DNA of 60,339 nucleotides from Bacteroidales bacterium (GCA_015061055.1 SUXH01000015.1:1-60339); one strand, 5' to 3'; shown: positions 18,428 to 28,653, counted from the stretch's first letter. Numbers and translations: made by a program. The notes: generated from the sequence alone by a model not told the origin.

Positions 18428-19645
18428 TTATTTCAATAGCAGAGAGCTGTCACCATAGCTTAAAAAGCGATAATCGTGAGCTAAGGCGTGATCGTAGATG
18501 ACTTTCCAGTTGCCATCGACAAATGCCGATACGAGTAGTAATAATGTGGATTGAGGTTGGTGGAAATTGGTTATCATACCACGAATTACTCGAAACTTAA
18601 ACGACGGAGCAATCATAATCTGTGTGCTACCGATGTACCGGTCGGAACCGATTCGGTCGATGTGGTCGATAATGGCTTGCAGTGCCTCGGCTGTGGGAAC
18701 TGAATATTCTTGTTCGTAAGGAGCCCATTGCTTTACTCGAAGTTCTTCCTCGGTGGCATCAGGATTTTTCAACAAAGTGAGTCCTATGTAGTATAGGCTT
18801 TCAAGAGTGCGTACCGAAGTGGTGCCTACAGCGATAACGTTGCTATGAGCATTGATGAGGTCGACAAGTAAAGAACGTTCCACCGAAATAAATTCGGTGT
18901 GCATAGAGTGCTCGCCTATAGAGTCGGATTTTACGGGTTGGAATGTGCCTGCTCCTACGTGCAGAGTGAGTTCGCGTCGAGTGATGCCTTGTCGGTCGCA
19001 CTCGGCAAGTACCTCATCGGTGAAGTGCAGGCCGGCAGTAGGAGCAGCAACGCTGCCTTCGATGTGAGAATACACCGTTTGATAGTCGGAAGAGTCGGAT
19101 TCTTCGGTGTTGCGATTGAGATAAGGAGGGATAGGAATTTCGCCGATGGCTTCAAGGAGCGACGCAAAAGTCGTGTTTAAGTTGTTCCAAGTGAAGATTA
19201 TCTCAAAAGCGTTTCCTTTTTGCTCGCCACGAGTGGCCGATAGTTCCACGTTGCATCCATTTACGTTGACAATTTGTGAAAGACATCCCGATTTCCATCG
19301 TTTAGAATTGCCTACAAAACACAGCCACTTACATTCACTCGTGGTTTGAAAAACTTGAGCATAATCACGAGGGGCAAGAGGCTCGAGACAAAATATTTCG
19401 ATAGTAGCCCCGCCATTGGGCTTTTGAAAGCGCAATCGAGCATTGATGACGCGAGTATTGTTGTATACAAGCATCGATTTTGGCGGCAACAATTTCGGTA
19501 CATCGTAGAAATGCAGGTCTTGAATATCGCCGTTTCGATACATAAGCATCTTGCATTGTTCTCGCTCGGTAAGGGGATGTTTTGCTATGCGCTCATCGGG
19601 TAGCGGATAGTTGAAATCCTTTATTTGAATATCTTTTATAGTCAT
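18428..19645 (-). CDS. queA: S-adenosylmethionine:tRNA ribosyltransferase-isomerase
   Basis: Transfers and isomerises the ribose of SAM onto preQ1-modified tRNA to make epoxyqueuosine. A 405-residue protein with QueA hallmarks: FNYPLPDERIAKHPLTEREQ at the N-terminus, LLVYNNTRVINARL-type segment, AAPTAGLHFT, VGAGTFQPV, GTTSVRTLES and NFHQPQSTLLLLVSAF. It is longer than the usual ~350 residues owing to insertions in the middle. Its start overlaps the stop of the upstream aminotransferase by one base (TAATG). Confidence 0.96.
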   Translation of the reverse strand: MTIKDIQIKDFNYPLPDERIAKHPLTEREQCKMLMYRNGDIQDLHFYDVPKLLPPKSMLVYNNTRVINARLRFQKPNGGATIEIFCLEPLAPRDYAQVFQTTSECKWLCFVGNSKRWKSGCLSQIVNVNGCNVELSATRGEQKGNAFEIIFTWNNLNTTFASLLEAIGEIPIPPYLNRNTEESDSSDYQTVYSHIEGSVAAPTAGLHFTDEVLAECDRQGITRRELTLHVGAGTFQPVKSDSIGEHSMHTEFISVERSLLVDLINAHSNVIAVGTTSVRTLESLYYIGLTLLKNPDATEEELRVKQWAPYEQEYSVPTAEALQAIIDHIDRIGSDRYIGSTQIMIAPSFKFRVIRGMITNFHQPQSTLLLLVSAFVDGNWKVIYDHALAHDYRFLSYGDSSLLLK

Positions 19646-20823
19646 TATCGGTTCTCGATAGCTTTTTTAAGTTGTTCGAGTGCATTGATGATAAGTTGGC
19701 GAGAATTGGCCACATTGAGTCGCATACAACCTTCTCCACCTTTACCAAACATTTCACCATCGTTGAGTGCAAGATGTGCTTTGTTGACAAAAAGATCGAT
19801 AAGGTCGTCGTGCTTTAATCCAAGTTGGGTGCAATCGAGCCACACTAAGAATGAAGCTTGCGGTCGTATCGGGTGAACAAGAGGAAGGTTTTGCTTGCAA
19901 TACTCTTCTACAGCAAGAATATTGTCCTCGATATATGGGATGAGTTCGTTGAGCCATTCTTCGCCATGGGTGTAGGCTGCTTCGGTTGCAACAGTGGCAA
20001 ACCAAGTGGGTACGCTGAACTCGTTGATTTGTAGCCAATGGAAAAAGTCCTTACGGAGTTCGGGATTTTTTATTACACACCACGAACTTGATACACCCGG
20101 AATATTGAAAGTCTTTGACGGAGCGCCAAAAGTTATGCCTACAGTTGCAGCTTCATCGCTCACCGAGGCAAAAGGGGTGTGCTTGTGACCAAATAGTCCC
20201 AAGTCGCTGTGAATTTCGTCGCTCACCACGATAACGTTATACTTTTTTGCAAGTCGAGCTACTTCAATAAGAGATTCTTTGTTCCAACAAATACCAATAG
20301 GATTGTGAGGATTGCAAAGTACCATCATTTTGGGCTTTTCGGTAGCGAAGATATTTTCGAGATCGGTAAGATTCATCGAATATATGTCGCCGTTTTTGAC
20401 AAGGTTGTTGCTTACCACTCGGCGGCGATTGCCTACCGCTACGTTGCGGAAAGGGTGGTATACGGGCTGTTGGATAACAATGGTGTCGCCGGGTGAAGTG
20501 AAGAAATTGAGAGCATAGGCATAGCCACGCACTACTCCATTCACATAAGTGATTTCGTCACGATTCACGTCCCAATTGTGTTTACGTTTAATCCACCCGA
20601 TGATAGAATCCCAATAGCTGTCGGGCGCTATTGAATATCCGTAAATGTGATGTTGGGCGCGTTCCTCAATAGCTTTGCTGATTGCCGGACACACTTCAAA
20701 GTCCATATCGGCAATCCAAAGAGGCGAGAGATCATCTCTTCCAAACACCTTGGTGAGGCAATCGGTCATCATAGAACCTGTGCCACGACGATCGATAATT
20801 TTGTCGAAATTGAATTTTCCCAT
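19645..20823 (-). CDS. MalY/PatB-family PLP-dependent aminotransferase (cystathionine beta-lyase-like)
   Basis: A 392-residue fold-type I PLP enzyme. PLP Lys237 sits in FGAPSKTFNIPG, Asp202 in VVSDEIHSDL contacts the pyridine nitrogen, and NPHNPIG carries the substrate-binding Asn. The N-terminus FDKIIDRRGTGSMM...WIADMDFEV is characteristic of MalY/PatB C-S lyases, which cleave cystathionine or cysteine conjugates. Methionine or sulfur metabolism is the likely role. First gene of an apparent three-gene run with queA and the PorE-like gene. Confidence 0.92.
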   Translation of the reverse strand: MGKFNFDKIIDRRGTGSMMTDCLTKVFGRDDLSPLWIADMDFEVCPAISKAIEERAQHHIYGYSIAPDSYWDSIIGWIKRKHNWDVNRDEITYVNGVVRGYAYALNFFTSPGDTIVIQQPVYHPFRNVAVGNRRRVVSNNLVKNGDIYSMNLTDLENIFATEKPKMMVLCNPHNPIGICWNKESLIEVARLAKKYNVIVVSDEIHSDLGLFGHKHTPFASVSDEAATVGITFGAPSKTFNIPGVSSSWCVIKNPELRKDFFHWLQINEFSVPTWFATVATEAAYTHGEEWLNELIPYIEDNILAVEEYCKQNLPLVHPIRPQASFLVWLDCTQLGLKHDDLIDLFVNKAHLALNDGEMFGKGGEGCMRLNVANSRQLIINALEQLKKAIENR

Positions 20824-21340
20824 TATCCTAAAAAAGATGCTTATTCAAATAATATGCAAAAGTACAAAATAGTTAGGAGTTAAGAGTATGACTTGATAGT
20901 TATTTTTAGAAATGATTGAATTTAAGCGTAAAAACAATGTTAAAAATAGGAAAAATCAAGTTTTATTATACAATAATTGAAAAATATATATAAATTTGCA
21001 CTTTGAATATAGACTAAACCTATGATTGAGAGTGAAATGTTGAGATGAAAACTGTGGTCACGAGGAAAGGGAAAACTTTATCCTTGTGTTTTTTGTGTGC
21101 CTATAGTTGATGTAATAAATGCTTTAAGAATGGACTTTTTTTAAAAAACATGTAAACCATAATATTTAAAGTTTGTTTATCAATATTAGGAGAGATTACG
21201 AAAACTTTTTGTTTTTTTCAAAATAACAAGTAACAAGTGGACGTCAAAATATGAACTCTGATGAAATTGGCCTAAAATCTATAGAGAGAAATTAATAATG
21301 TAATATAAACCAAATGTAAAACTTTAAAAACGATTTTTGT
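20824..21340. other. Long intergenic region and leader before the susC-like gene
   Basis: 517 AT-rich bases between divergent genes. It contains a TAnnTTTG box at 20991-20998 and hence an inferred untranslated leader of about 335 nt. Within it is a 21-codon ORF (21045-21110, beginning MKTVVTRKGK). I see no convincing riboswitch fold or terminator; a weak AAGG/CCTT hairpin lies near 21066-21084. Confidence 0.45.
20991..20998 (+). promoter_or_regulatory. -7 box of the susC-like operon
   Basis: TAAATTTG fits TAnnTTTG; no clear -33 box. It lies 342 bp before the susC start, implying a long 5' leader. Confidence 0.45.
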
Positions 21341-24300
21341 ATGAAGCACTCATTTCTTCAAATGATGAATCGGAAGACATTGATGGTGATGTTCTTGTCG
21401 CTATGTATGTCACTTCCTGCTTTAGCTCAGAAAATTACCGTACAAGGTACGGTGTTTGATGAAACAGGTGAGACACTTATCGGAGCGAGCGTAATGGTGA
21501 AAGGCTCGGCAGTAGGTGTTGCTACTGATTTCGATGGTAATTTTAGAGTGGAAACCAGTGCTAAGAGCACACTTGTAGTGTCTTATGTTGGTTATTTGAC
21601 TCAAGAAGTTCCTGTAGATGGCAGAACAGAAATCAAGATTACGCTTAAGCCAAACAGCGCAGTTCTTGATGAAGTGGTAGCTATCGGTTATGGTACAGTA
21701 AAGAAAAATGACGCTACCGGTTCGGTGTCAACAATCAAACCGAGCGAAATTCAAGCAGGTCTTGCTACCTCGGTTCAAGATCTTCTTGTGGGACAAACTC
21801 CCGGTGTTGTAGTTACTACAAGTGCAGGTCCTGAAGGAGGCGGTCAAATCCGTATCCGTGGTGGAGCTTCACTTACTGCAAACAACGACCCTCTTATCGT
21901 AATCGATGGAGTGCCATTGGATAATAGTAGTGTGCAAGGTATGAGCAATCCATTGTCAATGATTTCGCCTGATAACATTGAAAATATGGTTATCTTGAAG
22001 GACGCATCAGCTACAGCAATCTATGGTAGCCGCGCTTCTAATGGTGTCATCATTATCACAACAAAGAAGGGTAAGAGCGGAAAGCCTCAAGTAAACTTCT
22101 CGGCAAATATGTATGTGAACACAGCTCGCAAGAAATGGGATATGCTTGATGCAAGCGAATATCGCACTCTTGTAACCAAGTATCATGGTGCTGACAGCGA
22201 TGCTGTGAAGGCTATGGGTAGTGCTAACACAGATTGGCAAGATGAAATCCTTCGCACTACAGTTTCAAGCGATTACAACTTGAGCATTGGTGGTACTACA
22301 GGATTCCTTCCTTATCGCGTAGCAGTGTCTTACACTAACAACAATGGTATCATCAAGACTTCTAAGATGGACCGTTTGACAGTGGGACTTAATCTTACTC
22401 CTGAATTCTTCGGTGGCAAGTTGAAAGTGAATGCTAATGCTAAGGGTTATTATATCAAGAACCAATTTGCTGATGGTGGTGCAATCGGTGCTGCTCTTGC
22501 AAGCGACCCAACTCGTACAGTTTACAAGGACTGGAAGACATTGACAACTAATGCAGACGGTCAACCAATTATGACAGCTTACGAACTTTATAATGGTTAC
22601 AATGTGTGGACTGCGGCAGGTGTGCTTAACAGTAACTCAACAATGAATGCTGTAAGTATGCTTAAGGATCGCGACAACCACTCGGAAGTATTGCGTAGTA
22701 ATGGTAATTTGCAACTTGACTATGAATTGCATTTCTTGCCTGATTTGCACTTGAATTTGAATCTTGGTTATGACTGGAGCCGTTCAAGAGAAGACAATAT
22801 AGTAGCATTCAATTCACCACTTTCATTTAAGAATGCTTATAACGATGGTGCGTCAACTAACTACTATCAATACCAACGTAAGTTGAATACTCTACTTGAC
22901 TTCTATGCTAATTATAAGAAAGATGTAGAATCAATTGCTTCTTATTTTGACTTAACAGCAGGTTATTCTTGGCAAAGATTTACAGCTCGTGGTCATAACA
23001 ACGGAACTGAGTTCTTGACACCCGGTTTCAACGTTATCACTCAAGATGCTAATGGTTTTAACTACTTGGTAGAAAATGCTGAATCGGTGGAACGTGTAGG
23101 TACAACTTACTCAAAGCCTTACTTCTGGGATAAAGGTAACCTTCAATTAATCTCGTTCTTCGGTCGTTTGAACTACACATTCAAGGAACGTTACCTATTG
23201 ACATTCACAATGCGTGGTGATGCAACATCTCGTTTCAGCAAGGAAAATCGTTGGGGTTCGTTCCCATCGGTAGCACTTGGTTGGAAGATTATCGACGAAT
23301 CATGGGCTAAGAGCTTGAAGGAAGTGATGAATGAATGGAAACTTCGTCTTGGTTGGGGTATCACAGGTCAACAAGATGTAGGTGAATATTTTGATTATAT
23401 GGCAAAATATCTTGCTTCTCAACAACAATCTAACTATCCAAGCATCAAAGACGGTAAATTCACTACAACTCTTTATCCTCAAGGTTACAACCGTAACTTG
23501 AAGTGGGAAGAAACTACTACTTGGAATGCCGGTTTCGATTTCGGATTTATGAACAACCGCATCACTGCGGCTCTTGATTACTATTTCCGCGAATCAAAGG
23601 ACTTGTTGAGCGAAGTTGACGTGCCTGCAGGTACAGCTACAACTAACCGTATGGTTCAAAACTTCGGTTCACTTGAAAACCAAGGTGTTGAATTCAATAT
23701 CACAGCTCGTCCTATCGTTAAGAAAGATTTGACCTGGACAATTAACTACAATGTGGCTTACAATAAGAACAAGATTACTAAGTTGAACAATGATGGTACT
23801 ATGGTTAAGGTGGGTGATATCGCCGGCGGTACCGGTAACAAAGTTCAAGCTCACATGGTAGGTTATCCGGCTAACTCATTCTTGCTATACGAACAAGTAT
23901 ATGATGCAGCAGGTAATCCAATCGAAGGAGAATATGTAGACCAAAATGGTGATGGTACAATCAATGATGACGACTTGCGTCTACGTTACAGCAAAGATCC
24001 TAAGGTAACTATGACTTTCGGTACTACATTGAACTGGAAGAACTGGGACTTCGGTATCAATATGCGTGCAAGCCTTGGCAACTACGTTTACAACAACGTG
24101 ATGTCAACAAACTCAAATGTGGCAGGTGTGTTCAAGAATGCTAATTTGAGCAACTTGGTTGATAGCGATGTATATTTCCAAAGTGAACAATATCTAAGCG
24201 ACTACTGGCTTGAAAATGGTAGCTATTTGCGTTGCGATAATATCACAGTAGGTTACACTTGGAACGAACTTGCTAAGAACTTCTCACGTCTACGCCTATA

Positions 24301-24430
24301 TGGTGCAGTACAAAACCCATTCATTATCACTAAGTATGGTGGTCTTGACCCTGAAGTAGCAAGCGGTATCGACAATAATGTATATCCTCGTTCAGTGACA
24401 TTCACACTTGGTGTAGTAGCTACATTCTAA
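21341..24430 (+). CDS. SusC-like TonB-dependent outer-membrane transporter
   Basis: A 1029-residue outer-membrane barrel that imports oligosaccharides with SusD as lid. Signal peptide ends ALAQ (residue 30). A carboxypeptidase-like beta domain follows (32-108, VQGTVFDETGETLIGASV), then the TonB box and plug (VLDEVVAIGYGTVKKND, VQDLLVGQTPGV, IRIRGGASL, NDPLIVIDGVPLDN), then the 22-strand barrel ending in the aromatic-tailed VTFTLGVVATF. A calcium-loop-like DQNGDGTINDDD starts at residue 867. There is no N-terminal anti-sigma signalling domain. First gene of a four-gene operon. Confidence 0.96.
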   Translation: MKHSFLQMMNRKTLMVMFLSLCMSLPALAQKITVQGTVFDETGETLIGASVMVKGSAVGVATDFDGNFRVETSAKSTLVVSYVGYLTQEVPVDGRTEIKITLKPNSAVLDEVVAIGYGTVKKNDATGSVSTIKPSEIQAGLATSVQDLLVGQTPGVVVTTSAGPEGGGQIRIRGGASLTANNDPLIVIDGVPLDNSSVQGMSNPLSMISPDNIENMVILKDASATAIYGSRASNGVIIITTKKGKSGKPQVNFSANMYVNTARKKWDMLDASEYRTLVTKYHGADSDAVKAMGSANTDWQDEILRTTVSSDYNLSIGGTTGFLPYRVAVSYTNNNGIIKTSKMDRLTVGLNLTPEFFGGKLKVNANAKGYYIKNQFADGGAIGAALASDPTRTVYKDWKTLTTNADGQPIMTAYELYNGYNVWTAAGVLNSNSTMNAVSMLKDRDNHSEVLRSNGNLQLDYELHFLPDLHLNLNLGYDWSRSREDNIVAFNSPLSFKNAYNDGASTNYYQYQRKLNTLLDFYANYKKDVESIASYFDLTAGYSWQRFTARGHNNGTEFLTPGFNVITQDANGFNYLVENAESVERVGTTYSKPYFWDKGNLQLISFFGRLNYTFKERYLLTFTMRGDATSRFSKENRWGSFPSVALGWKIIDESWAKSLKEVMNEWKLRLGWGITGQQDVGEYFDYMAKYLASQQQSNYPSIKDGKFTTTLYPQGYNRNLKWEETTTWNAGFDFGFMNNRITAALDYYFRESKDLLSEVDVPAGTATTNRMVQNFGSLENQGVEFNITARPIVKKDLTWTINYNVAYNKNKITKLNNDGTMVKVGDIAGGTGNKVQAHMVGYPANSFLLYEQVYDAAGNPIEGEYVDQNGDGTINDDDLRLRYSKDPKVTMTFGTTLNWKNWDFGINMRASLGNYVYNNVMSTNSNVAGVFKNANLSNLVDSDVYFQSEQYLSDYWLENGSYLRCDNITVGYTWNELAKNFSRLRLYGAVQNPFIITKYGGLDPEVASGIDNNVYPRSVTFTLGVVATF

Positions 24431-24448
24431 TGTTTAACCAGCATAAAA

Positions 24449-26122
24449 ATGAAAAAAATAATGAAATCATATATTTATAAATCACTTTCAGCTGTCGCAT
24501 TGACATTCTCTCTTGGAATGGCTACTTCTTGTGTTGGTGATTTGGATCAAGAACCAAAGGATCCAAATATTACAACATCGGCCGATTTCGGTGAAGAAGA
24601 GGTGCGTCAAGCTTTTGCAAAATGTTACTCAGTGTTGGGCGTATCAGGACAAAATGGTCCGGGCTCATCGGATATTTCCGGTCTTGACAATGGTACCGGT
24701 CAGTACATTCGCGCAATTGCGATGATGAATGAGTACACAACAGATGAACTATTGTGGATTTATGCCGATGATGGCGTAGTTGACCTTGTAACAGGGACTT
24801 GGGGTAAGGATAACGTGAATATCTTCGGTACTTACTCTCGTCTATATGTACACATTGCTATATGTAACGACTTTATTCGTCTTGTGGATAATGGTGCTGC
24901 CGGCGATGCTGCTGATTTGGCTCAATATCGTCTTGAAGCTCGCGCTCTTCGTGCATTGAGCTACTATTGGGTGATTGACTTGTTCGGAAAGGGTGGTTTC
25001 GTTGATGAAAACACTGTAACTCCAAAGCAATGGAGCCGCGTAGAACTTTACAACTGGCTTACAAACGAACTTGAAGACATTGTAGCAAACTTCGGTACAG
25101 CTACTCCGGTGTATGGTCGCGTGGGTAAAGATGGCGTACAAGCACTTCTTGCTCGTCTATACTTGAATGCAAAGGTTTATACTGATGGTGCTGTGAATGG
25201 TGCTGCTAAGTGTCAACAACATTGTGAAGAAATCATCGCTCGTCACCAAGGAACAGGCTTGCAAGGTTCAGGTCTTGTAGAACACTATATGTACCTATTC
25301 TGTGGTGATAACAATGTATATTTGCCTGGTGGAGGTGACGTGAATGAAGTGCTATGGGGTGTACCTCTTGATAGCGATGAAGCTCAATCATACGGTGCAA
25401 CAACATTCTTCTCGGCTGCAGCAACAAGCAACCTTACTTGGGCTGATAATGGCGCATATATGAACCAACTTGATTATGGTATGGGTTCAAACTGGGGTTG
25501 TATGCACGCTCGTAAGGAATTCTCTGATAAGTTTACTGTGGAAGATATCCGTTGGTCAATGTGGAAAAAGGAAGCCGATGGCTTTACAAGAGATAATACA
25601 AGTTTCTCTAAATTCACAAGTGGTTATGGTGTAGTTAAGTATACCAACCTTCTAAAGGGTACAAATGGTGGATGGAGCGTTCAAAATGGTGGTGCGTTCG
25701 ATCCTGAAGGTAAGATTGCTGCTCGTAGTGAAGCTTTCTCTGATGCTGACTATCCAATGTTCCGTCTTGCTGACGTTTACTTGATGTATGCAGAATGTAA
25801 CATTGTAGACAATGTTGGTGATGATTCAAAGGCTCTTAGCTATGTGAACTATGTACGTACTCGTGCAGGTGTTCCTGCTTGGACTCCGGCTGAAATGACC
25901 GCAAACAATATCCTCGACGAACGTTGTCGCGAAATGTATTGGGAAAATACTCGTCGTTCTGACCTTGTACGCCATGGTAAGTTCACAGGTAACAACTATG
26001 TGTGGTCTTGGAAGAATAATATGTTGAAGGGTGGTGCAATTGGCAACCATATGAACATCTTCCCTGTTCCTTCAAACGTAATTGCGGCTCAACCTGAGTT
26101 TGGTCAAAATGATGGTTATTAA
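24449..26122 (+). CDS. SusD-like surface glycan-binding lipoprotein (RagB/SusD)
   Basis: A 557-residue surface lipoprotein that closes over SusC and binds glycan. Signal with Cys28 (MATSC), then GDLDQEPKDPN typical of SusD N-termini. The TPR-containing core includes ALRALSYYWVIDLFG and GKDGVQALLARLYLNAKVY, and the C-terminal SusD block has YPMFRLADVYLMYAECN, VRTRAG and DERCREMYWENTRRSDLVRHGKF. An alternative ATG at 24461 would shorten the signal by four residues. It follows susC by 18 nt. Confidence 0.96.
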   Translation: MKKIMKSYIYKSLSAVALTFSLGMATSCVGDLDQEPKDPNITTSADFGEEEVRQAFAKCYSVLGVSGQNGPGSSDISGLDNGTGQYIRAIAMMNEYTTDELLWIYADDGVVDLVTGTWGKDNVNIFGTYSRLYVHIAICNDFIRLVDNGAAGDAADLAQYRLEARALRALSYYWVIDLFGKGGFVDENTVTPKQWSRVELYNWLTNELEDIVANFGTATPVYGRVGKDGVQALLARLYLNAKVYTDGAVNGAAKCQQHCEEIIARHQGTGLQGSGLVEHYMYLFCGDNNVYLPGGGDVNEVLWGVPLDSDEAQSYGATTFFSAAATSNLTWADNGAYMNQLDYGMGSNWGCMHARKEFSDKFTVEDIRWSMWKKEADGFTRDNTSFSKFTSGYGVVKYTNLLKGTNGGWSVQNGGAFDPEGKIAARSEAFSDADYPMFRLADVYLMYAECNIVDNVGDDSKALSYVNYVRTRAGVPAWTPAEMTANNILDERCREMYWENTRRSDLVRHGKFTGNNYVWSWKNNMLKGGAIGNHMNIFPVPSNVIAAQPEFGQNDGY

Positions 26123-26153
26123 TGAGATTTTTAACAGATTAAAAGGAACGAAT

Positions 26154-27047
26154 ATGAAAAAGTTCAATTATATATTTTTCAGCCTTCTTGCGCTTCTTTT
26201 CACAACAGCTTGTGAAGAGCCTCAAGATGAAAATCCTGTGCTACAAACTCCAACGAAGTTTGTGTTGAACAACCCTGTGATGTCTACTCAATACATTGAG
26301 TTGACTCCTGAAACTACAGTTAACTTGTCTTGTTCTCAACCTGATTATGGTTATGCATCGGCAACAAACTACTATGCTCAAGTGTCTTTCACTGAAGATT
26401 TTGCAGAATATGCTGAAGTGAACGAAAATCCTTACACTTATTGTGCAAAGATTGAAGTGAGTGGTGAGGAACTTGCTATGGCAATGTGTAAACTTCGTGG
26501 TGTAACTACCGAAGAATCTTACGTTGATGAGCCTGCTTGCCCATTGTATGTGCGTCTACGTGCAGAAATTAAGGGTGCGCCGGAACAAAGTGCAATCATT
26601 TCAAATGTTGTAGTATTGCAACAAGTTAAAGCTTATTATGCTGTTAAACTTCCGGGATATATCTACTTGGTAGGTCAACCTTCAGGTTGGACTCAACCAT
26701 CAGGAGACAATGCTGCTCATTATGAAAACTGGAAACTTCTTGAAGCTGATGATGCAATCGGTAGCAAGATTTACAGTGGTACATTTGAAGTAGCAGCAGG
26801 TCAAGCTACATTCCGTTTCTATCGTAAGCTCCAAGGTTGGGATGCTCTTGATGAAAATGGTGTAATTTATTCAATTGGTCTTAAGGAAGCAGATGAAGCT
26901 ACTGATGTAGCATTCACCGATGGTGTGTTTACTTCTGCAATTGTTAACGGTAAGGGTTCTTTGAATTTCCCTGAATGGGAAGGCGGTAAGATGAAGATGA
27001 CTGTCGATTTGAATTCTTATAAGGTTACTATTCAAGTAGTGGAATAA
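26154..27047 (+). CDS. SusE-like outer-membrane glycan-binding lipoprotein
   Basis: A 297-residue lipoprotein: lipobox TTAC (Cys20) followed at once by the acidic EEPQDE, as in Bacteroidetes export signals for surface lipoproteins. The N-terminal half (TPTKFVLNNPVMSTQYIEL, about 32-150) is the SusE-type Ig-like domain. The C-terminal half (GYIYLVGQPSGWTQPSG onward) resembles the carbohydrate-binding module shared by SusE and SusF. The frame is open upstream to 26082, but the ATG at 26154 begins the signal peptide. It sits 31 nt after the susD-like gene. Confidence 0.85.
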   Translation: MKKFNYIFFSLLALLFTTACEEPQDENPVLQTPTKFVLNNPVMSTQYIELTPETTVNLSCSQPDYGYASATNYYAQVSFTEDFAEYAEVNENPYTYCAKIEVSGEELAMAMCKLRGVTTEESYVDEPACPLYVRLRAEIKGAPEQSAIISNVVVLQQVKAYYAVKLPGYIYLVGQPSGWTQPSGDNAAHYENWKLLEADDAIGSKIYSGTFEVAAGQATFRFYRKLQGWDALDENGVIYSIGLKEADEATDVAFTDGVFTSAIVNGKGSLNFPEWEGGKMKMTVDLNSYKVTIQVVE

Positions 27048-27079
27048 TAAGGTTGTAACATATTAAATATTAAAACTGT

Positions 27080-28528
27080 ATGAAAAAGTTAAATATATTT
27101 TTGATGATGGCTCTTGCCCTTTGCTTCACTTCATGTGAGGAAGAATGGGTAGAGGCTTTGCCTCAACAAAATGAGCAAGAGGCTTTGTTTACAGCCGAAG
27201 ATTTTGTGGCTAACAATGCACTTGCCGATGCAATCACTCTTACAGCAGCTGAAGGCGAAACAGAATTGGAAGTTGCTAATTTTGTAAGCGTTTCAAACCT
27301 TCCGGAGGGAGCGACAGTGGAGTTTAGTATGCAAATGGCAAAGAATGAAGATTTTTCAGATGCTGTAGACGTAAAAGTTTCTAATGCTGCAAACGTGGCA
27401 ACTGCAAAAATCGCAGATCTACAAGCTGCTTATCAATCAGTTCAAGGTCGTAACCCTGAAGCACGCACAGTGAATGTACGTTATGCTGCTTATGTAGTGA
27501 ATGGTACTGAAAAAGTACGTGTGAATAGTATTGATACATATTATGGTGTTGCTAAGGTTGTTGTGACTCCTTACGACCCGGGTTTCCGTATGGAAAAGAA
27601 GTATTATTTGGTGTGGGCAGAAGATCCAGACGCTATTTCACTTGATGCTAATGTAGTAGAATTGAATCACTCTGATAAGGACGTGTATGATGATACTAAG
27701 TTCTCGGTTGTAATCGACGTACAAGGTGATTTCAATTGGTTGATTATCGGTCAATCTGCACTTGATGCTAAGAATCTTGATGCTGCAATGGGTGCAGAAG
27801 AAGGTATGGAATATGAAGCTACCGGATTGTTGTTTGCTAAGAACAACGAAGATTTCCCCGGTTTCGCTATTTGCCACGATGGTACAGGTAAGTATCAATT
27901 TGAAGTGGATATGTACAGCAATGCCGAAGAAGAAGTTTATCCGGTTTATACTGTAACTCCAGCATTCGATAACTTGTGGAGTCCTGGTAACTCAAATGGT
28001 TGGAACCATGCTAACTCAAATATGTTGTTCACCGGCGACTATGTGACTTACAATGGTTATGTATACTTGGATGGTGAATTTAAGTTCTCTAACGCTGCCG
28101 ACTGGAGCCATACTAACTATGGTAATGCCGGTGAAGAAGGAGCACTTTCTACTAATGGTGGTGCTGGAAACTTGAGCGCAGCTAAGGGCGTTTACTGGGC
28201 TACAGTTAACATTCCAAACTTGACTTACTCGCTTGTTAAGATTGAAACAATCGGTTTGATCGGTGGTTTCAATGGTTGGGGTTCTTCTCTTCCAATGACA
28301 GAGCAATTCAATGGTCCTAAGGACTTGAAGTATGTAGGTGAAGTTACATTGAAGGCAGGCGAAGAATTCAAGTTCCGCGCTAACGATGGTTGGGATATCA
28401 ACCTTGGAGGTACATTTGACGAATTGACTCCTGGTGGAGCTAACCTAAGTGTTGCAGAAGATGGTACTTACATCGTAACACTTGACCTATCTAATCTTCC
28501 TTATACAGCTACTGTAACAAAGAAGTGA
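27080..28528 (+). CDS. SusF/SusE-like outer-membrane glycan-binding lipoprotein
   Basis: A 482-residue lipoprotein with lipobox FTSC (Cys19) followed by EEEW, again a surface-export-like acidic tag. After a SusE-like N-terminal domain (to about 160) come three beta modules: near 170-300 (KKYYLVWAED), near 300-390 (NLWSPGNSNGWNHANSN) and near 391-482 (IGLIGGFNGWGSSLPM). The last two carry Trp-rich GW motifs like the starch-binding modules of SusF. It is the last gene of the operon. No glycoside hydrolase accompanies these four proteins, so the glycan is probably cut by enzymes encoded elsewhere; alpha-glucan is a guess from the SusF resemblance. Confidence 0.83.
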   Translation: MKKLNIFLMMALALCFTSCEEEWVEALPQQNEQEALFTAEDFVANNALADAITLTAAEGETELEVANFVSVSNLPEGATVEFSMQMAKNEDFSDAVDVKVSNAANVATAKIADLQAAYQSVQGRNPEARTVNVRYAAYVVNGTEKVRVNSIDTYYGVAKVVVTPYDPGFRMEKKYYLVWAEDPDAISLDANVVELNHSDKDVYDDTKFSVVIDVQGDFNWLIIGQSALDAKNLDAAMGAEEGMEYEATGLLFAKNNEDFPGFAICHDGTGKYQFEVDMYSNAEEEVYPVYTVTPAFDNLWSPGNSNGWNHANSNMLFTGDYVTYNGYVYLDGEFKFSNAADWSHTNYGNAGEEGALSTNGGAGNLSAAKGVYWATVNIPNLTYSLVKIETIGLIGGFNGWGSSLPMTEQFNGPKDLKYVGEVTLKAGEEFKFRANDGWDINLGGTFDELTPGGANLSVAEDGTYIVTLDLSNLPYTATVTKK

Positions 28529-28551
28529 TTTTATAGAAAATCTTTATATCA

Positions 28552-28585
28552 AGAGCTACGGCAGTGATGCTGTAGCTCTTTTTTT
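28552..28585 (+). terminator. Rho-independent terminator of the susCDEF-like operon
   Basis: AGAGCTAC (28552-28559) pairs with GTAGCTCT (28572-28579) and the inner GCA/TGC adds three more pairs around loop GTGA. T7 follows. Confidence 0.88.
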
Positions 28586-28593
28586 GAGTATTA

Positions 28594-28625
28594 TTGGTTC
28601 TTATGATAGAAAAATTGTAGCTTTG
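28594..28625 (+). promoter_or_regulatory. Promoter of the TonB_C lipoprotein gene
   Basis: TTGG (28594-28597), 20 bp, then TAGCTTTG (28618-28625), a TAnnTTTG match 28 bp before the ATG. Confidence 0.6.
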
Positions 28626-28653
28626 CATTACGAAACTTAAAAATAAAGCATAT

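Noticed and set aside
20999..21340. Riboswitch in the susC leader
   Set aside because: I could not build a conserved multi-helix fold or a terminator/anti-terminator switch; only weak short inverted repeats are present.
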